From NCBI GenBank assembly GCA_036558305.1, contig DATBFX010000032.1, forward strand, positions 1 through 16,114: a DNA stretch of 16,114 bases. The letters run 5' to 3'. Numbering within the stretch: position 1 is the first letter of the stretch; every line of letters begins with the position of its first letter. The position numbers and the translations under genes were made by a program. Shown piece after piece: positions 1-6,020 of the stretch. The stretch is from DATBFX01 sp036558305. Its GTDB lineage: Bacteria > Chloroflexota > Chloroflexia > Thermomicrobiales > UBA6265. A model generated the notes under the pieces. That model saw nothing but the letters and a program-made list of their open reading frames with translations. It did not search any database and had not been told where the DNA came from.

Positions 1-106
1 GGCGCTGCGGGGCGCCTTCGTCCATCAGGGTCAAGTACGGGGCGAGGAACGCCCACTCGTCGTCGGTCACGTCGGTCGGGTACGGCTTGCGGGGTTGGGT
101 TTCCAT
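1..106 (-). CDS. IS5-family transposase, N-terminal fragment (runs off left edge)
   Basis: Reading minus from the ATG at 106 gives 35 codons: METQPRKPYPTDVTDDEWAF, then LAPYLTLMDEGAPQR. The YP(T/S)D(V/L)TDxEWxxLxPYL pattern is the N-terminal domain (DUF4096-like) found in IS5-family transposases, in which it precedes the DDE catalytic domain. The catalytic part lies outside the window, so intactness cannot be judged. No good Shine-Dalgarno sequence is seen, which is common for IS transposases. Confidence 0.82.
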   Translation of the reverse strand, partial: METQPRKPYPTDVTDDEWAFLAPYLTLMDEGAPQR

Positions 107-137
107 AACCCAAGTCTAGCAAGTCCATAACAGGCTC
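1..137 (-). mobile_element. End of an IS5-family insertion sequence (partial)
   Basis: The transposase start lies at 106 and the element appears to end about 30 bases upstream of it. Read on the minus strand, 137 down begins GAGCCTGTTATGGAC, the kind of GAGCC... terminal inverted repeat seen in IS5-family (IS1031/IS427-type) elements. It is followed outside by TAG, which would fit the short T-N-A or TA target duplications of that family. Only one end is in the window, so neither the opposite repeat nor the target duplication can be verified. The exact boundary is inference from the repeat pattern. Confidence 0.55.
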
Positions 138-187
138 TAGCCCAGTCGTGAGATCCCAACGGGTCCGTCCAACACTCCTCCGGTCTC

Positions 188-205
188 AGCCCGCTTCAGC
201 GGGCT
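188..205. repeat. REP-like hairpin
   Basis: AGCCCGC-TTCA-GCGGGCT forms a perfect 7-bp stem with a 4-base loop. It is followed by TCGTAGG. This CCCGCTTCAGCGGG type of palindrome resembles dispersed intergenic repeats of high-GC bacteria. It sits downstream of the DUF1801 gene, which ends at 260 on the minus strand, and could act as its transcription terminator. There is no U-tract, so a repeat or mRNA-end stabiliser is at least as likely. Confidence 0.55.
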
Positions 206-222
206 TCGTAGGTTGAGCGCGG

Positions 223-241
223 CGGGTGCCCTCTGGGCGTT
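223..241 (+). repeat. 19-bp inverted repeat, left copy
   Basis: CGGGTGCCCTCTGGGCGTT is the exact reverse complement of 2302-2320. The two copies bracket the DUF1801 gene and the secreted two-domain protein. Each copy sits within about 40 bases of a hairpin (188-205 here, 2340-2357 at the right), so they look like two members of one dispersed intergenic repeat in opposite orientation. Confidence 0.7.
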
Positions 242-259
242 AGCCCCGCGCCCAGGCGG

Positions 260-625
260 CTACCCCTCGCCCTCGATCCTTCCCGCCGCTTCCAACAACC
301 CCCGCAACCCGGCCCGCTCGGCGTCTTCGACCAGCCGCACCTTCACGTGCCGCAGGTTCTTCCCTGTCCCCTCGATCAACCCCTCAGGGTCCGGCAAACT
401 CGCGCCTCGCGCGAAGCCGAGATTCGCGTGCGCCCTGTGTCCCGAGATGTAGCAGACCCAATCGCGCATCCCGCTGCCGCGCCCGTACCGGATCACCCCG
501 TGACCGTCGAAGTACTCGTTCAACTCCGGCAGCGTCGTCTTCACCACCTCGCGCAAGCGCCGGACCACCGGCTGCACGCTCGGTGCCTGAACCTCGATGA
601 ACGACTCGATCGGATCCTTCGCCAC
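260..625 (-). CDS. DUF1801 domain-containing protein
   Basis: A 121-aa protein of the DUF1801 (YdhG-like) family: small cytoplasmic alpha/beta proteins related in fold to frataxin/CyaY, with no defined biochemical role. The start MAKDPIESFIEVQ is typical, as is the core VCYISGHRAHANLGFARGA (about residues 57-75). A C-terminal LRHVKVR segment follows, which is the usual final strand and helix. Length matches the family (110-150 aa). The start codon is GTG at 625, with only a weak purine-rich stretch (GGGGGCGG) upstream; there is no internal Met near the N-terminus, so this start is preferred. It is transcribed away from the secreted protein gene at 840, leaving a shared 214-bp upstream region in which no convincing promoter was seen. 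The call is firm; the function is unknown. Confidence 0.85.
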   Translation of the reverse strand: MAKDPIESFIEVQAPSVQPVVRRLREVVKTTLPELNEYFDGHGVIRYGRGSGMRDWVCYISGHRAHANLGFARGASLPDPEGLIEGTGKNLRHVKVRLVEDAERAGLRGLLEAAGRIEGEG

Positions 626-825
626 GGTTGCCGCCCCCGTGTCACGTCGACTTCACCCGGCACGTTCCCCTCCGACAGTGACCCTACTCGGAGTGTACGA
701 AAACCCAGGGTCGGCTGGCATTCCGTCCTCCGCGTTCCGTCCTTGTCGCCTTCGACCTCACCCGTGTAACGTACGCCACGCACGTCCGGGGACGGTCTCG
801 ATTCCGTCGGGGTCATGTCATAGCC

Positions 826-833
826 AAGGAGGA
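826..833 (+). promoter_or_regulatory. Ribosome binding site that fixes a TTG start
   Basis: AAGGAGGA lies 6 bases before the TTG at 840. It is the strongest Shine-Dalgarno match near this reading frame and precedes an obvious signal peptide. This is why the TTG is taken as the start rather than the far-upstream ATG at 597, which would add 81 residues of non-protein-like sequence. Confidence 0.8.
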
Positions 834-839
834 ACGACT

Positions 840-2285
840 TTGGTTCGTCGTATCGCGGTGCTCTTGTTCGCGCTCCTCGCGCTGTCGAGCGGTCCGGTCG
901 CGTTCGCCGCCCGCGCGCAAGACGGCTCACCCGTCGCCGGCGGGACCGTTGGGCCGGCCGTCGGCACCGCCGTTTCCTGGGTCGGCAACGAGGGGACCGA
1001 ACTCGCCAAGGTGACCGTCACCGACATCGCCGATCCCTTCAAGGACTACGACCCCAGTTCACCGCCGGAACGCGGTTACCACTTCGTGCTCATCACCGTG
1101 ACGGTCGACAACACGGGCACCGCTCCGGTCACCGTCGATCCGTTCGCCTTCGATCTCGTCGACGCCGACGGCTTCGTCGCCCACTCCACCGGGCTCTACC
1201 GCAGTGCCGACGCCACCGCCGCCAACCCCGATCTTCAGTCCGGCGACGTCGCCCCCGGCGACAGCGTCTCCGGCGTCGTCGGCTTCCAGGTCTTCAACGG
1301 CGTCGAGATCGAACGCGTCGTCCTCTCCCCGGACAGCAGCCGCCTGGTCACCCTCGTCGACCAGCGCACCAAACGGACCCCGCTCGGCACGGCCGTTACC
1401 GTGCTCGGCACCGACGGGACCGAAGTCGCCCAGGTGACCGTCAACGACCTGACCGATCCCTACCAGGACTACGACCCCAGCAGTCCCCCTCAGCGCGGCA
1501 GCCGCTACGTCGTCATCGACGTTGTCGTAGCCAACACCGGCACCCGCACCTTGTCGGTCGCGCCCTACAGCTTCTACCTCGTCGACACCGACGGCTTCGT
1601 GGTCAACCCGACCTACCTCAATCGAACCGACACCACCGACATGCCCGATTTCCCGGGGGGTGATCTCGAAGCCGGCGCCGCCATGTACGGCATCATCGCC
1701 TTCCAACTGCTGAACGGGACCAAGGTCGACTCCATCCTCTACACCCAAAGCGCCTACGACCAGCTCGTCGTCGTCGGTGAACCCGCCGCCGGTGGCGCAC
1801 CAAAACCGAAACCGACGCCGCGCACCGCCACCCAGGGGACACCGACGACCGCCGCGGCCTCCGCCGCCGATTGCGCGGGCGTCATCCCTTGGGCTCTCGG
1901 CTCGATCGCTCGGCTGAACCAGGTCGAATCCATCATCGCGCCGATCAGCGCCCTCGAAACCCAAGCGAACCCGACCATCGACCCGGTCGCCACCCGCAAA
2001 ATCGCTGACCAGTTCCAGGCCCTCGCCGACGACCAGCGCAACAGCAACCCACCCCCGGCTGCCGATCAACTCAACACCGTGATCGCCGACGCCTTCGCGA
2101 ACTTCGCCGACGCCGTCAACAACCTCGCCGACGCGGCCGAGTTGAACGACCAGGCGGGCATCAGGGCCGCCGGACAGCAACTCTCCGACGCCGCCAAGGT
2201 CTTCGACCCGGACGGCGACTTCACGAAACTCGAGACGGCCCTCGAAGCTGCCTGCCCCGACCTCAAGGCAGTCGCGGGCGGATAG
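840..2285 (+). CDS. Secreted protein with two tandem DUF4352-like Ig domains and a C-terminal helical domain
   Basis: A 481-aa protein. Residues 1-27 are a signal peptide: RR, a hydrophobic stretch VLLFALLALSSGPVAFA, then an ARAQ cleavage region, so export from the cytoplasm is likely. Two internal repeats of about 135 residues follow (roughly 41-177 and 181-314). Both contain D(Y)DPSSPP(E/Q)RG, then V..(T/V)V.NTGT, then (F/Y)xLVD(A/T)DGFV, then F(Q)(V/L)xNG. This beta-sandwich pattern resembles DUF4352/'MPT63-like' extracellular domains. A P/T/A-rich linker (about 318-342) leads to a helical domain (about 345-480) that begins and ends with the only cysteines, near 345 and 473, suggesting a disulphide. 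No catalytic motif is visible, so a binding or cell-surface role is only a guess. The start is TTG with a strong RBS. Confidence 0.75.
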   Translation: MVRRIAVLLFALLALSSGPVAFAARAQDGSPVAGGTVGPAVGTAVSWVGNEGTELAKVTVTDIADPFKDYDPSSPPERGYHFVLITVTVDNTGTAPVTVDPFAFDLVDADGFVAHSTGLYRSADATAANPDLQSGDVAPGDSVSGVVGFQVFNGVEIERVVLSPDSSRLVTLVDQRTKRTPLGTAVTVLGTDGTEVAQVTVNDLTDPYQDYDPSSPPQRGSRYVVIDVVVANTGTRTLSVAPYSFYLVDTDGFVVNPTYLNRTDTTDMPDFPGGDLEAGAAMYGIIAFQLLNGTKVDSILYTQSAYDQLVVVGEPAAGGAPKPKPTPRTATQGTPTTAAASAADCAGVIPWALGSIARLNQVESIIAPISALETQANPTIDPVATRKIADQFQALADDQRNSNPPPAADQLNTVIADAFANFADAVNNLADAAELNDQAGIRAAGQQLSDAAKVFDPDGDFTKLETALEAACPDLKAVAGG

Positions 2286-2301
2286 AGCCCCCGGCCCCCC
2301 A

Positions 2302-2320
2302 AACGCCCAGAGGGCACCCG
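2302..2320 (-). repeat. 19-bp inverted repeat, right copy
   Basis: AACGCCCAGAGGGCACCCG is the perfect reverse complement of 223-241. It lies 16 bases after the stop of the secreted protein gene and just before a GC-rich hairpin pair. Confidence 0.7.
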
Positions 2321-2339
2321 GGGGTGAACGGGCCGTCTC

Positions 2340-2357
2340 CTTCAGGCGGTCCTGAAG
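2340..2357. terminator. Hairpin between convergent genes
   Basis: CTTCAGG-CGGT-CCTGAAG is a 7-bp perfect stem with a 4-base loop. It lies between the ends of the plus-strand secreted protein gene (2285) and the minus-strand uracil-DNA glycosylase gene (2410). There is no T-tract on either side (CCCCCC follows), so termination is inferred from position and structure only. Confidence 0.45.
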
Positions 2358-2375
2358 ACCCCCCTCTCCTCGTCT

Positions 2376-2393
2376 CCCCCCAGGATTGGGGGG
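2376..2393. terminator. C6/G6 hairpin between convergent genes
   Basis: CCCCCC-AGGATT-GGGGGG gives a 6-bp all-GC stem, in the same convergent gap as the previous hairpin and closer to the glycosylase stop. It could serve either strand. It may also belong to a dispersed G-run intergenic repeat, because the region 2360-2401 is unusually rich in C and G runs. Confidence 0.4.
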
Positions 2394-2409
2394 CCGGGGG
2401 GGCCGACCC

Positions 2410-3069
2410 TCAAAACCCACGCTCCTCCCGGAACTCCGCCAGCAGCCTCAGTGCCCGCGCGTGCCGCTCCCGGTTCTCCGGCTCGTTGAGCCACCGCGAG
2501 ACACCGGACGGATGCGGCAACGGCACGACCAGAAAGTGCCGTCCCGCCCGCTCTGCCTCCTGCACCGACCCGACCAACTCCGCCAGCGGCGCCGGTCCCA
2601 CCAGTGCCGTCGCCGCCAGCCGCCCCAGCGCGATCACCAACTCCGGTCGCACCAGGGCGATCTCGGCATCCAGGTGCCCCCGGCACAGCGCGATCTCCGC
2701 CGCGGACGGCGCGCGGTCTCCCTTCCCGCTCCGGCTCGCTCCGGGAAAGCACTTCGTCAGACTCGTCAGGTAAAAGCGCCCGTGCAGTGCGTCGTCGGGA
2801 AACCCCGCCTCGGCCAACCAGGCCCGCAGCGTCTTCCCCGTCGCGCCCGAATACGGCAGCGGGCGCTCGTGCGCGTACCAGGCCGGCGCCTGCCCGACGA
2901 CCATCACCCGATTCCCGATCTCCCCCTTGAAGATCGGAAACGCCGTCGGGATGAACCCCGCCGCCACGCACCGCGTGCACTCCGCCACCTCGCGATGCAG
3001 CCGCGCCAACGCCGCCACCCGCTCCGCCGTCGTGGAAGGGGACAAGTGCTCTGTCGGAAGGGTCGCCAT
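2410..3069 (-). CDS. Uracil-DNA glycosylase superfamily protein (family-4-like, [4Fe-4S])
   Basis: A probable DNA repair glycosylase that would excise uracil from DNA. Numbered from the ATG at 3069 (219 aa), four cysteines, C31, C34, C107 and C129, occur in the CxxC...KCFPG...PS..E...CxxHL layout that binds the iron-sulphur cluster in family 4 enzymes. Motif 1 is GQAPA (59-63) followed by PYSGATGKTLRAWL (72-85), the uracil-pocket region. Motif 3 is PHPSG (185-189) followed by SRWLN. The LVIALGRLA strand (144-152) is also typical. Odd points: motif 1 reads GQAPA rather than the family 4 GEAPG, and the following acidic pair is missing, so the exact subfamily and catalytic residues are unsure. 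A GTG at 3093 would add 8 residues; neither start has a clear RBS. It lies 42 bases (or 18 if GTG is used) after the small ORF at 3112-3309, so the two are probably co-transcribed. Confidence 0.85.
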   Translation of the reverse strand: MATLPTEHLSPSTTAERVAALARLHREVAECTRCVAAGFIPTAFPIFKGEIGNRVMVVGQAPAWYAHERPLPYSGATGKTLRAWLAEAGFPDDALHGRFYLTSLTKCFPGASRSGKGDRAPSAAEIALCRGHLDAEIALVRPELVIALGRLAATALVGPAPLAELVGSVQEAERAGRHFLVVPLPHPSGVSRWLNEPENRERHARALRLLAEFREERGF

Positions 3070-3111
3070 CGGTGGCGACGGTACCACACGCACCGGCGCC
3101 GTTCGAGTGGC

Positions 3112-3309
3112 CTATTCGAAGAGCGCCGCCACCGCCGCCCAGATCCGATCCAGTTCGATCTGCCGCGCGATCTCGGCCCACCCGTCGTCCGCGTCCGCCG
3201 TCGAGGATGCCGCCTGGCCGGTCGCCTCGTCGCCACCGATCGGCTGCCAGATCGGCGCCCCGGCCGGAGCAAGGAACGCCACGTCCAATTCGTCCATCGC
3301 GATCGTCAT
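3112..3309 (-). CDS. Small hypothetical protein, 65 aa
   Basis: Not recognised. The product starts MTIAMDELDVAFLAPAGAPI, has an Ala/Asp/Gly-rich middle and ends in a helix-like segment (WAEIARQIELDRIWAAVAALFE). It is acidic and soluble, with no signal peptide or membrane segment. A GGGAG at about 5-10 bases before the ATG at 3309 is a fair RBS, and the ORF ends just upstream of the uracil-DNA glycosylase start on the same strand. These support a real first gene of a two-gene unit. Without homologs it could still be a chance ORF in high-GC DNA. Confidence 0.5.
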   Translation of the reverse strand: MTIAMDELDVAFLAPAGAPIWQPIGGDEATGQAASSTADADDGWAEIARQIELDRIWAAVAALFE

Positions 3310-3414
3310 CGGTCACTCCCACCACCGGCGCGGAGCCACGCGCGGGCCGTTCGGATTGGTGGTGCCATCTTCGCGCGGCATCGTACCAGCCGTCTGAGCC
3401 CGCCGGCCACGAGG

Positions 3415-3440
3415 AATCGGTCCCGTCGGCGGGGCCGATT
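3415..3440. terminator. Hairpin downstream of the universal stress protein gene
   Basis: AATCGGTCCC-GTCGGC-GGGGCCGATT pairs over 10 positions with one G-T wobble, with a 6-base loop. It lies 71 bases beyond the stop of the minus-strand USP gene and upstream of the small ORF, where a terminator would be expected. No T-tract follows on the minus strand, so this is a moderate call. The rest of the 3310-3510 gap shows no gene. Confidence 0.4.
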
Positions 3441-3510
3441 GGTCATGGTGCAAGGGAGGGACCTGGCTCCCGGCCCGCATCCATATTGGCTACGCCACCG
3501 GTCCCGAACA

Positions 3511-4449
3511 TCAGCCCGGTGCCCGCGCCAGCAGCAGCGCCCGATCGAACCGGCTCAGTACCTTCGCGCCCACGCTGCCGGCCCAGATCCCGCCCAAACC
3601 TTGCCGTCCGTGCGTCGCCAGCGCCAGCATGTCCGCGCCCACCCGATTCGCCTCGTCGACCGTCGCGTCGGCGGGATCACCCCGCACCACCGCCGTCGTC
3701 ACGCCCAGACCTCGACTGCCCAGTTCCGCCGCGACGCCGCGAAGATACGTTTGTGCCGTATCTTCTTCGATCGACAGCACCGCCCTCGCCGCCCCCGGCA
3801 TCAGCGTCGCGCTCGCCGCCCGGTCGGCGCCAAGCGTTCCCACCGTTGGGACCGCCGAAATCAAGTGCAGGCGCGCCCCCAGAGCCTTGGCCAGCGTCAC
3901 CGCCACCGGCACCGCCGCTTCCGCCTCGTCGGTGCCGCTCAGCAGCAAGGCGATCGTCTTGCAGACGAACGGCCGCCGCGCCTCATCGTCACCGCGGACC
4001 TGCACGATCAGCACCGGTCGCGTCCCCCGTCGCACCACCTGCTGCGCGACCCGCCCGAACAAGAATCCCCGCAACCCACCCGACCCGTGCGAGGCGAGCA
4101 TCACCAAATCGGCGTCGAGCTCCTCGGCATGGGCGGCGATCGCACCGGTGACGTCACGCTCCGGATTGGCATGGACGTGGGTGCTCACCGCCACCCCCGC
4201 CGCCGCGTACCGCCCCGCCACCCGCTCCAGATACGCCGTCGCCGCCGCCGCCGTCGCCAGGTGCGGTTCCCCGTGCACGCTCGTCGGTGCATCGTGCTCC
4301 AACACGTGCAGCAACGTCACCGCCGCCCCCACCCCGGTCGCCACCGCGATCGACGGCGCCACCGCCGCCTCCGCCAACCGCGACCCATCCAGCGGCACCA
4401 GAAGCGTCCGAATCGCCATCTCTTCTGGAATGTCGAGTGCGTCGCTCAT
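3511..4449 (-). CDS. Tandem universal stress protein (two UspA domains)
   Basis: A 312-aa cytoplasmic protein with two consecutive UspA domains, a fold that binds ATP or adenine nucleotides and helps cells survive stress. Domain 1 starts MAIRTLLVPLDGSRLAEAA and ends with ADLVMLASHGSGGLRGFLFG, then RVAQQVVRRGTRPVLIVQV. This is the classic G-x2-G-x9-G(S/T)-like nucleotide loop region, although the spacing is not a perfect match. Domain 2 starts KTIALLLSGTDEAEAAVPVA and ends ADMLALATHGRQGLGGIWAG, then SVGAKVLSRFDRALLLARA. The start is taken at 4449 (MSDALDIPEE) with AAGGCGG upstream; MAIRTLL at 4419 is an alternative, and upstream in-frame sequence to 4530 is intergenic-like. The gene lies 87 bases downstream of the Nramp transporter on the same strand, so it may be read from the same promoter and share its metal or redox regulation. 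Confidence 0.9.
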   Translation of the reverse strand: MSDALDIPEEMAIRTLLVPLDGSRLAEAAVAPSIAVATGVGAAVTLLHVLEHDAPTSVHGEPHLATAAAATAYLERVAGRYAAAGVAVSTHVHANPERDVTGAIAAHAEELDADLVMLASHGSGGLRGFLFGRVAQQVVRRGTRPVLIVQVRGDDEARRPFVCKTIALLLSGTDEAEAAVPVAVTLAKALGARLHLISAVPTVGTLGADRAASATLMPGAARAVLSIEEDTAQTYLRGVAAELGSRGLGVTTAVVRGDPADATVDEANRVGADMLALATHGRQGLGGIWAGSVGAKVLSRFDRALLLARAPG

Positions 4450-4536
4450 ACCTGCCGCCTTCGAGTGCCAAGTGGCCAGTGGCAAGACCTGCTGCAACTC
4501 CGCCCAAGCTCGAAGCTCGAAGCTCGTCACTCGCCA
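4450..4536 (-). other. mntH-USP spacer with short tandem repeats
   Basis: The 87-base gap between the transporter stop and the USP start carries a tandem 7-mer, AGCTCGA repeated (plus-strand GCTCGAAGCTCGAAGCTCG, about 4512-4530). It also carries overlapping TGCCA...TGGCA-type inverted words at 4467-4485. It resembles low-complexity repeat tracts often found between genes in high-GC genomes. No gene is seen in it, and a weak attenuator role is possible but unsupported. Confidence 0.4.
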
Positions 4537-5823
4537 CTATCCAAAGAACGTCTGGTACAGCAAAAAGACGTTCAGCCCGACGATCAGCGTCGCCACCACC
4601 GCGGCGACCGCCGTCGTGATCCGGTGGTTGGTCAGCACGCCCATCAGGTGCTTCTGCCGCGTGAACATGACGAGCGGGATCAGCGCGAACGGGATACCGA
4701 ACGAGAGGACGACCTGACTGATCACCAACGTCCGCGTCGGGTCCAGACCGATCGCGATCACGATCAGTGCCGGCAGCATCGTCAGCCCCCGCCGCAACCA
4801 GAGCGGGATACTCCGCCGCACGAATCCCTGCATGATCGTCTGCCCGGCCAACGTACCCACCGTCGACGAGGAGAGCCCGGAGGCCAACAGCGAAACGGCG
4901 AAGACGACGCTGGCGGCCGATCCGAGCAGCGGTTCCAGCGTCTTGTGCGCCTCCTCGATCGAGGCGATGTCCTTCAACCCCTGCTCGTAGAAGGTCGAGG
5001 CGGCCATGATCAGCATGGCCGCGTTGACCATCCCGGCCAACCCCATTGCCAACACGACGTCGACCACCTCGAACCGGAACAGCCGTTTCAGTTGGACGGG
5101 GTCCCGCGTCACGATCCGGCTCTGCGTCAACGCCGAGTGGAGGTAGATGACGTGCGGCATCACCGTCGCCCCCAGGATACCGGTCGCCAGCAGGACGCTT
5201 TCGGTCCCGCTAAAGCGCGGCGTCACCGCCGCCTTGCCGATCGCCGCCCAGTCGGGTTTGTCGAGCACCGTCTCGATCAGGTAGCAGACCGCGATCACCC
5301 CGACCAGCGCCGTGATCGTCGCTTCCAACGGTCGAAACCCGTACCGCTGGAGACCCAGGATCAAGAAGGTCGTAATCGCCGTCAAAATCGCGGCCAGGAA
5401 CAGCGGAATGTGGAAGAGGAGGTTGAACCCGAGCGCCGCCCCCAGGAACTCCGCCAGATCGGTCGCCATCGCGACGACCTCGGCCAGCAGCCACATCCCC
5501 CAGACGACCGGCTGCGAGAACTGCTCCCGGCAGACCTCCGCCAGATTCAACCCCGTCGCGATCCCGAGTTTCGCCGAGAGCGACTGGATCAGCATCGCCA
5601 TCAGGTTGGAGGCGACGATCACCCAGACCAGCAGGTACCCGAATTCGGCGCCCCCCTGGATGTTCGTGGCGAAGTTGCCGGGATCGACGTAGGCGACGCA
5701 GGCGATGAACGCCGGTCCCAGAAACGGCAGCAATCGCCCGTACCAGCGCCGTGTGCTGCTCCCCTCCAACACCTCCGACGCGGCCTGGAGCGTACTCGCG
5801 TCGCTCGGAATCCTGGTCGACAT
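4537..5823 (-). CDS. mntH: Nramp-family divalent metal transporter (Mn2+/Fe2+, proton-coupled)
   Basis: An inner-membrane importer of manganese and iron driven by protons. Numbered from the ATG at 5823 (428 aa), the metal-binding DPGN of TM1 is at 47-50 (VAYVDPGNFATNIQGG). The TM3 signature ATDLAEFLGAALGFNLLF is at 120-137, and the TM6 metal-ligand motif MPH is at 222-224 (GATVMPHVIYLHS). About eleven hydrophobic segments follow the Nramp pattern and the length is normal. The start at 5823 has GGGCGGAG just upstream; an in-frame ATG at 5886 adds 21 residues that do not look conserved and lies only 7 bases from a palindromic operator, so the shorter form is preferred. It is transcribed divergently from a CNNM/CorC gene and followed by a stress protein gene. 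Control by a Mn- or Fe-sensing repressor is likely. Confidence 0.93.
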   Translation of the reverse strand: MSTRIPSDASTLQAASEVLEGSSTRRWYGRLLPFLGPAFIACVAYVDPGNFATNIQGGAEFGYLLVWVIVASNLMAMLIQSLSAKLGIATGLNLAEVCREQFSQPVVWGMWLLAEVVAMATDLAEFLGAALGFNLLFHIPLFLAAILTAITTFLILGLQRYGFRPLEATITALVGVIAVCYLIETVLDKPDWAAIGKAAVTPRFSGTESVLLATGILGATVMPHVIYLHSALTQSRIVTRDPVQLKRLFRFEVVDVVLAMGLAGMVNAAMLIMAASTFYEQGLKDIASIEEAHKTLEPLLGSAASVVFAVSLLASGLSSSTVGTLAGQTIMQGFVRRSIPLWLRRGLTMLPALIVIAIGLDPTRTLVISQVVLSFGIPFALIPLVMFTRQKHLMGVLTNHRITTAVAAVVATLIVGLNVFLLYQTFFG

Positions 5824-5893
5824 CTCCGCCCTGGTCAACTCCGCCGCGAACCGGTGGACCACGTGCGGCCCACCAGCGCCGGCCATTTCGAAG

Positions 5894-5909
5894 TTTAGTC
5901 TACACTAAA
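5894..5909. promoter_or_regulatory. Probable DtxR/MntR-type operator
   Basis: TTTAGTCTACACTAAA is a near-perfect palindrome: arms TTTAGT/ACTAAA, 14 of 16 positions symmetric. It lies at the 5' side of mntH, where metalloregulators of the DtxR/MntR family bind to shut off manganese or iron import. It is the only AT-rich stretch in a very GC-rich gap. A -10-like TAGACT lies within it on the minus strand, so binding would occlude RNA polymerase. The exact consensus for this lineage is not known to me; regulator identity is inferred from gene context. Confidence 0.65.
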
Positions 5910-5988
5910 ATCGGATCGGACCGGAGCCCGTGATCGCCGCGCGGCCGAGGTGTCGCCGCCGCCGCTTCCCTGGGACAATAGGCAAGGA

Positions 5989-6000
5989 CGTTCGCGAACG
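5989..6000. promoter_or_regulatory. 12-bp palindrome upstream of the CNNM/CorC gene
   Basis: CGTTCGCGAACG is a perfect 12-bp palindrome immediately before the RBS (GGGAGGTGA, 6005-6013). It is 10 bases after a -10-like GACAAT (5974-5979). It could be an operator or a 5'-leader hairpin. A 12-mer palindrome is expected a few times by chance in this length of DNA, so support is weak. Confidence 0.3.
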
Positions 6001-6020
6001 CCCTGGGAGGTGAGCCAGTC

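Noticed and set aside
597..839. An 81-residue N-terminal extension of the secreted protein from an ATG at 597
   Set aside because: It is not protein-like, contains no signal, and is followed by a strong RBS, a TTG start and a clear signal peptide at 840.
2386..5898. An 1170-codon plus-strand frame
   Set aside because: It runs antisense through the glycosylase, stress protein and transporter genes and is R/P/Q/H-rich throughout. It is a composition artefact.
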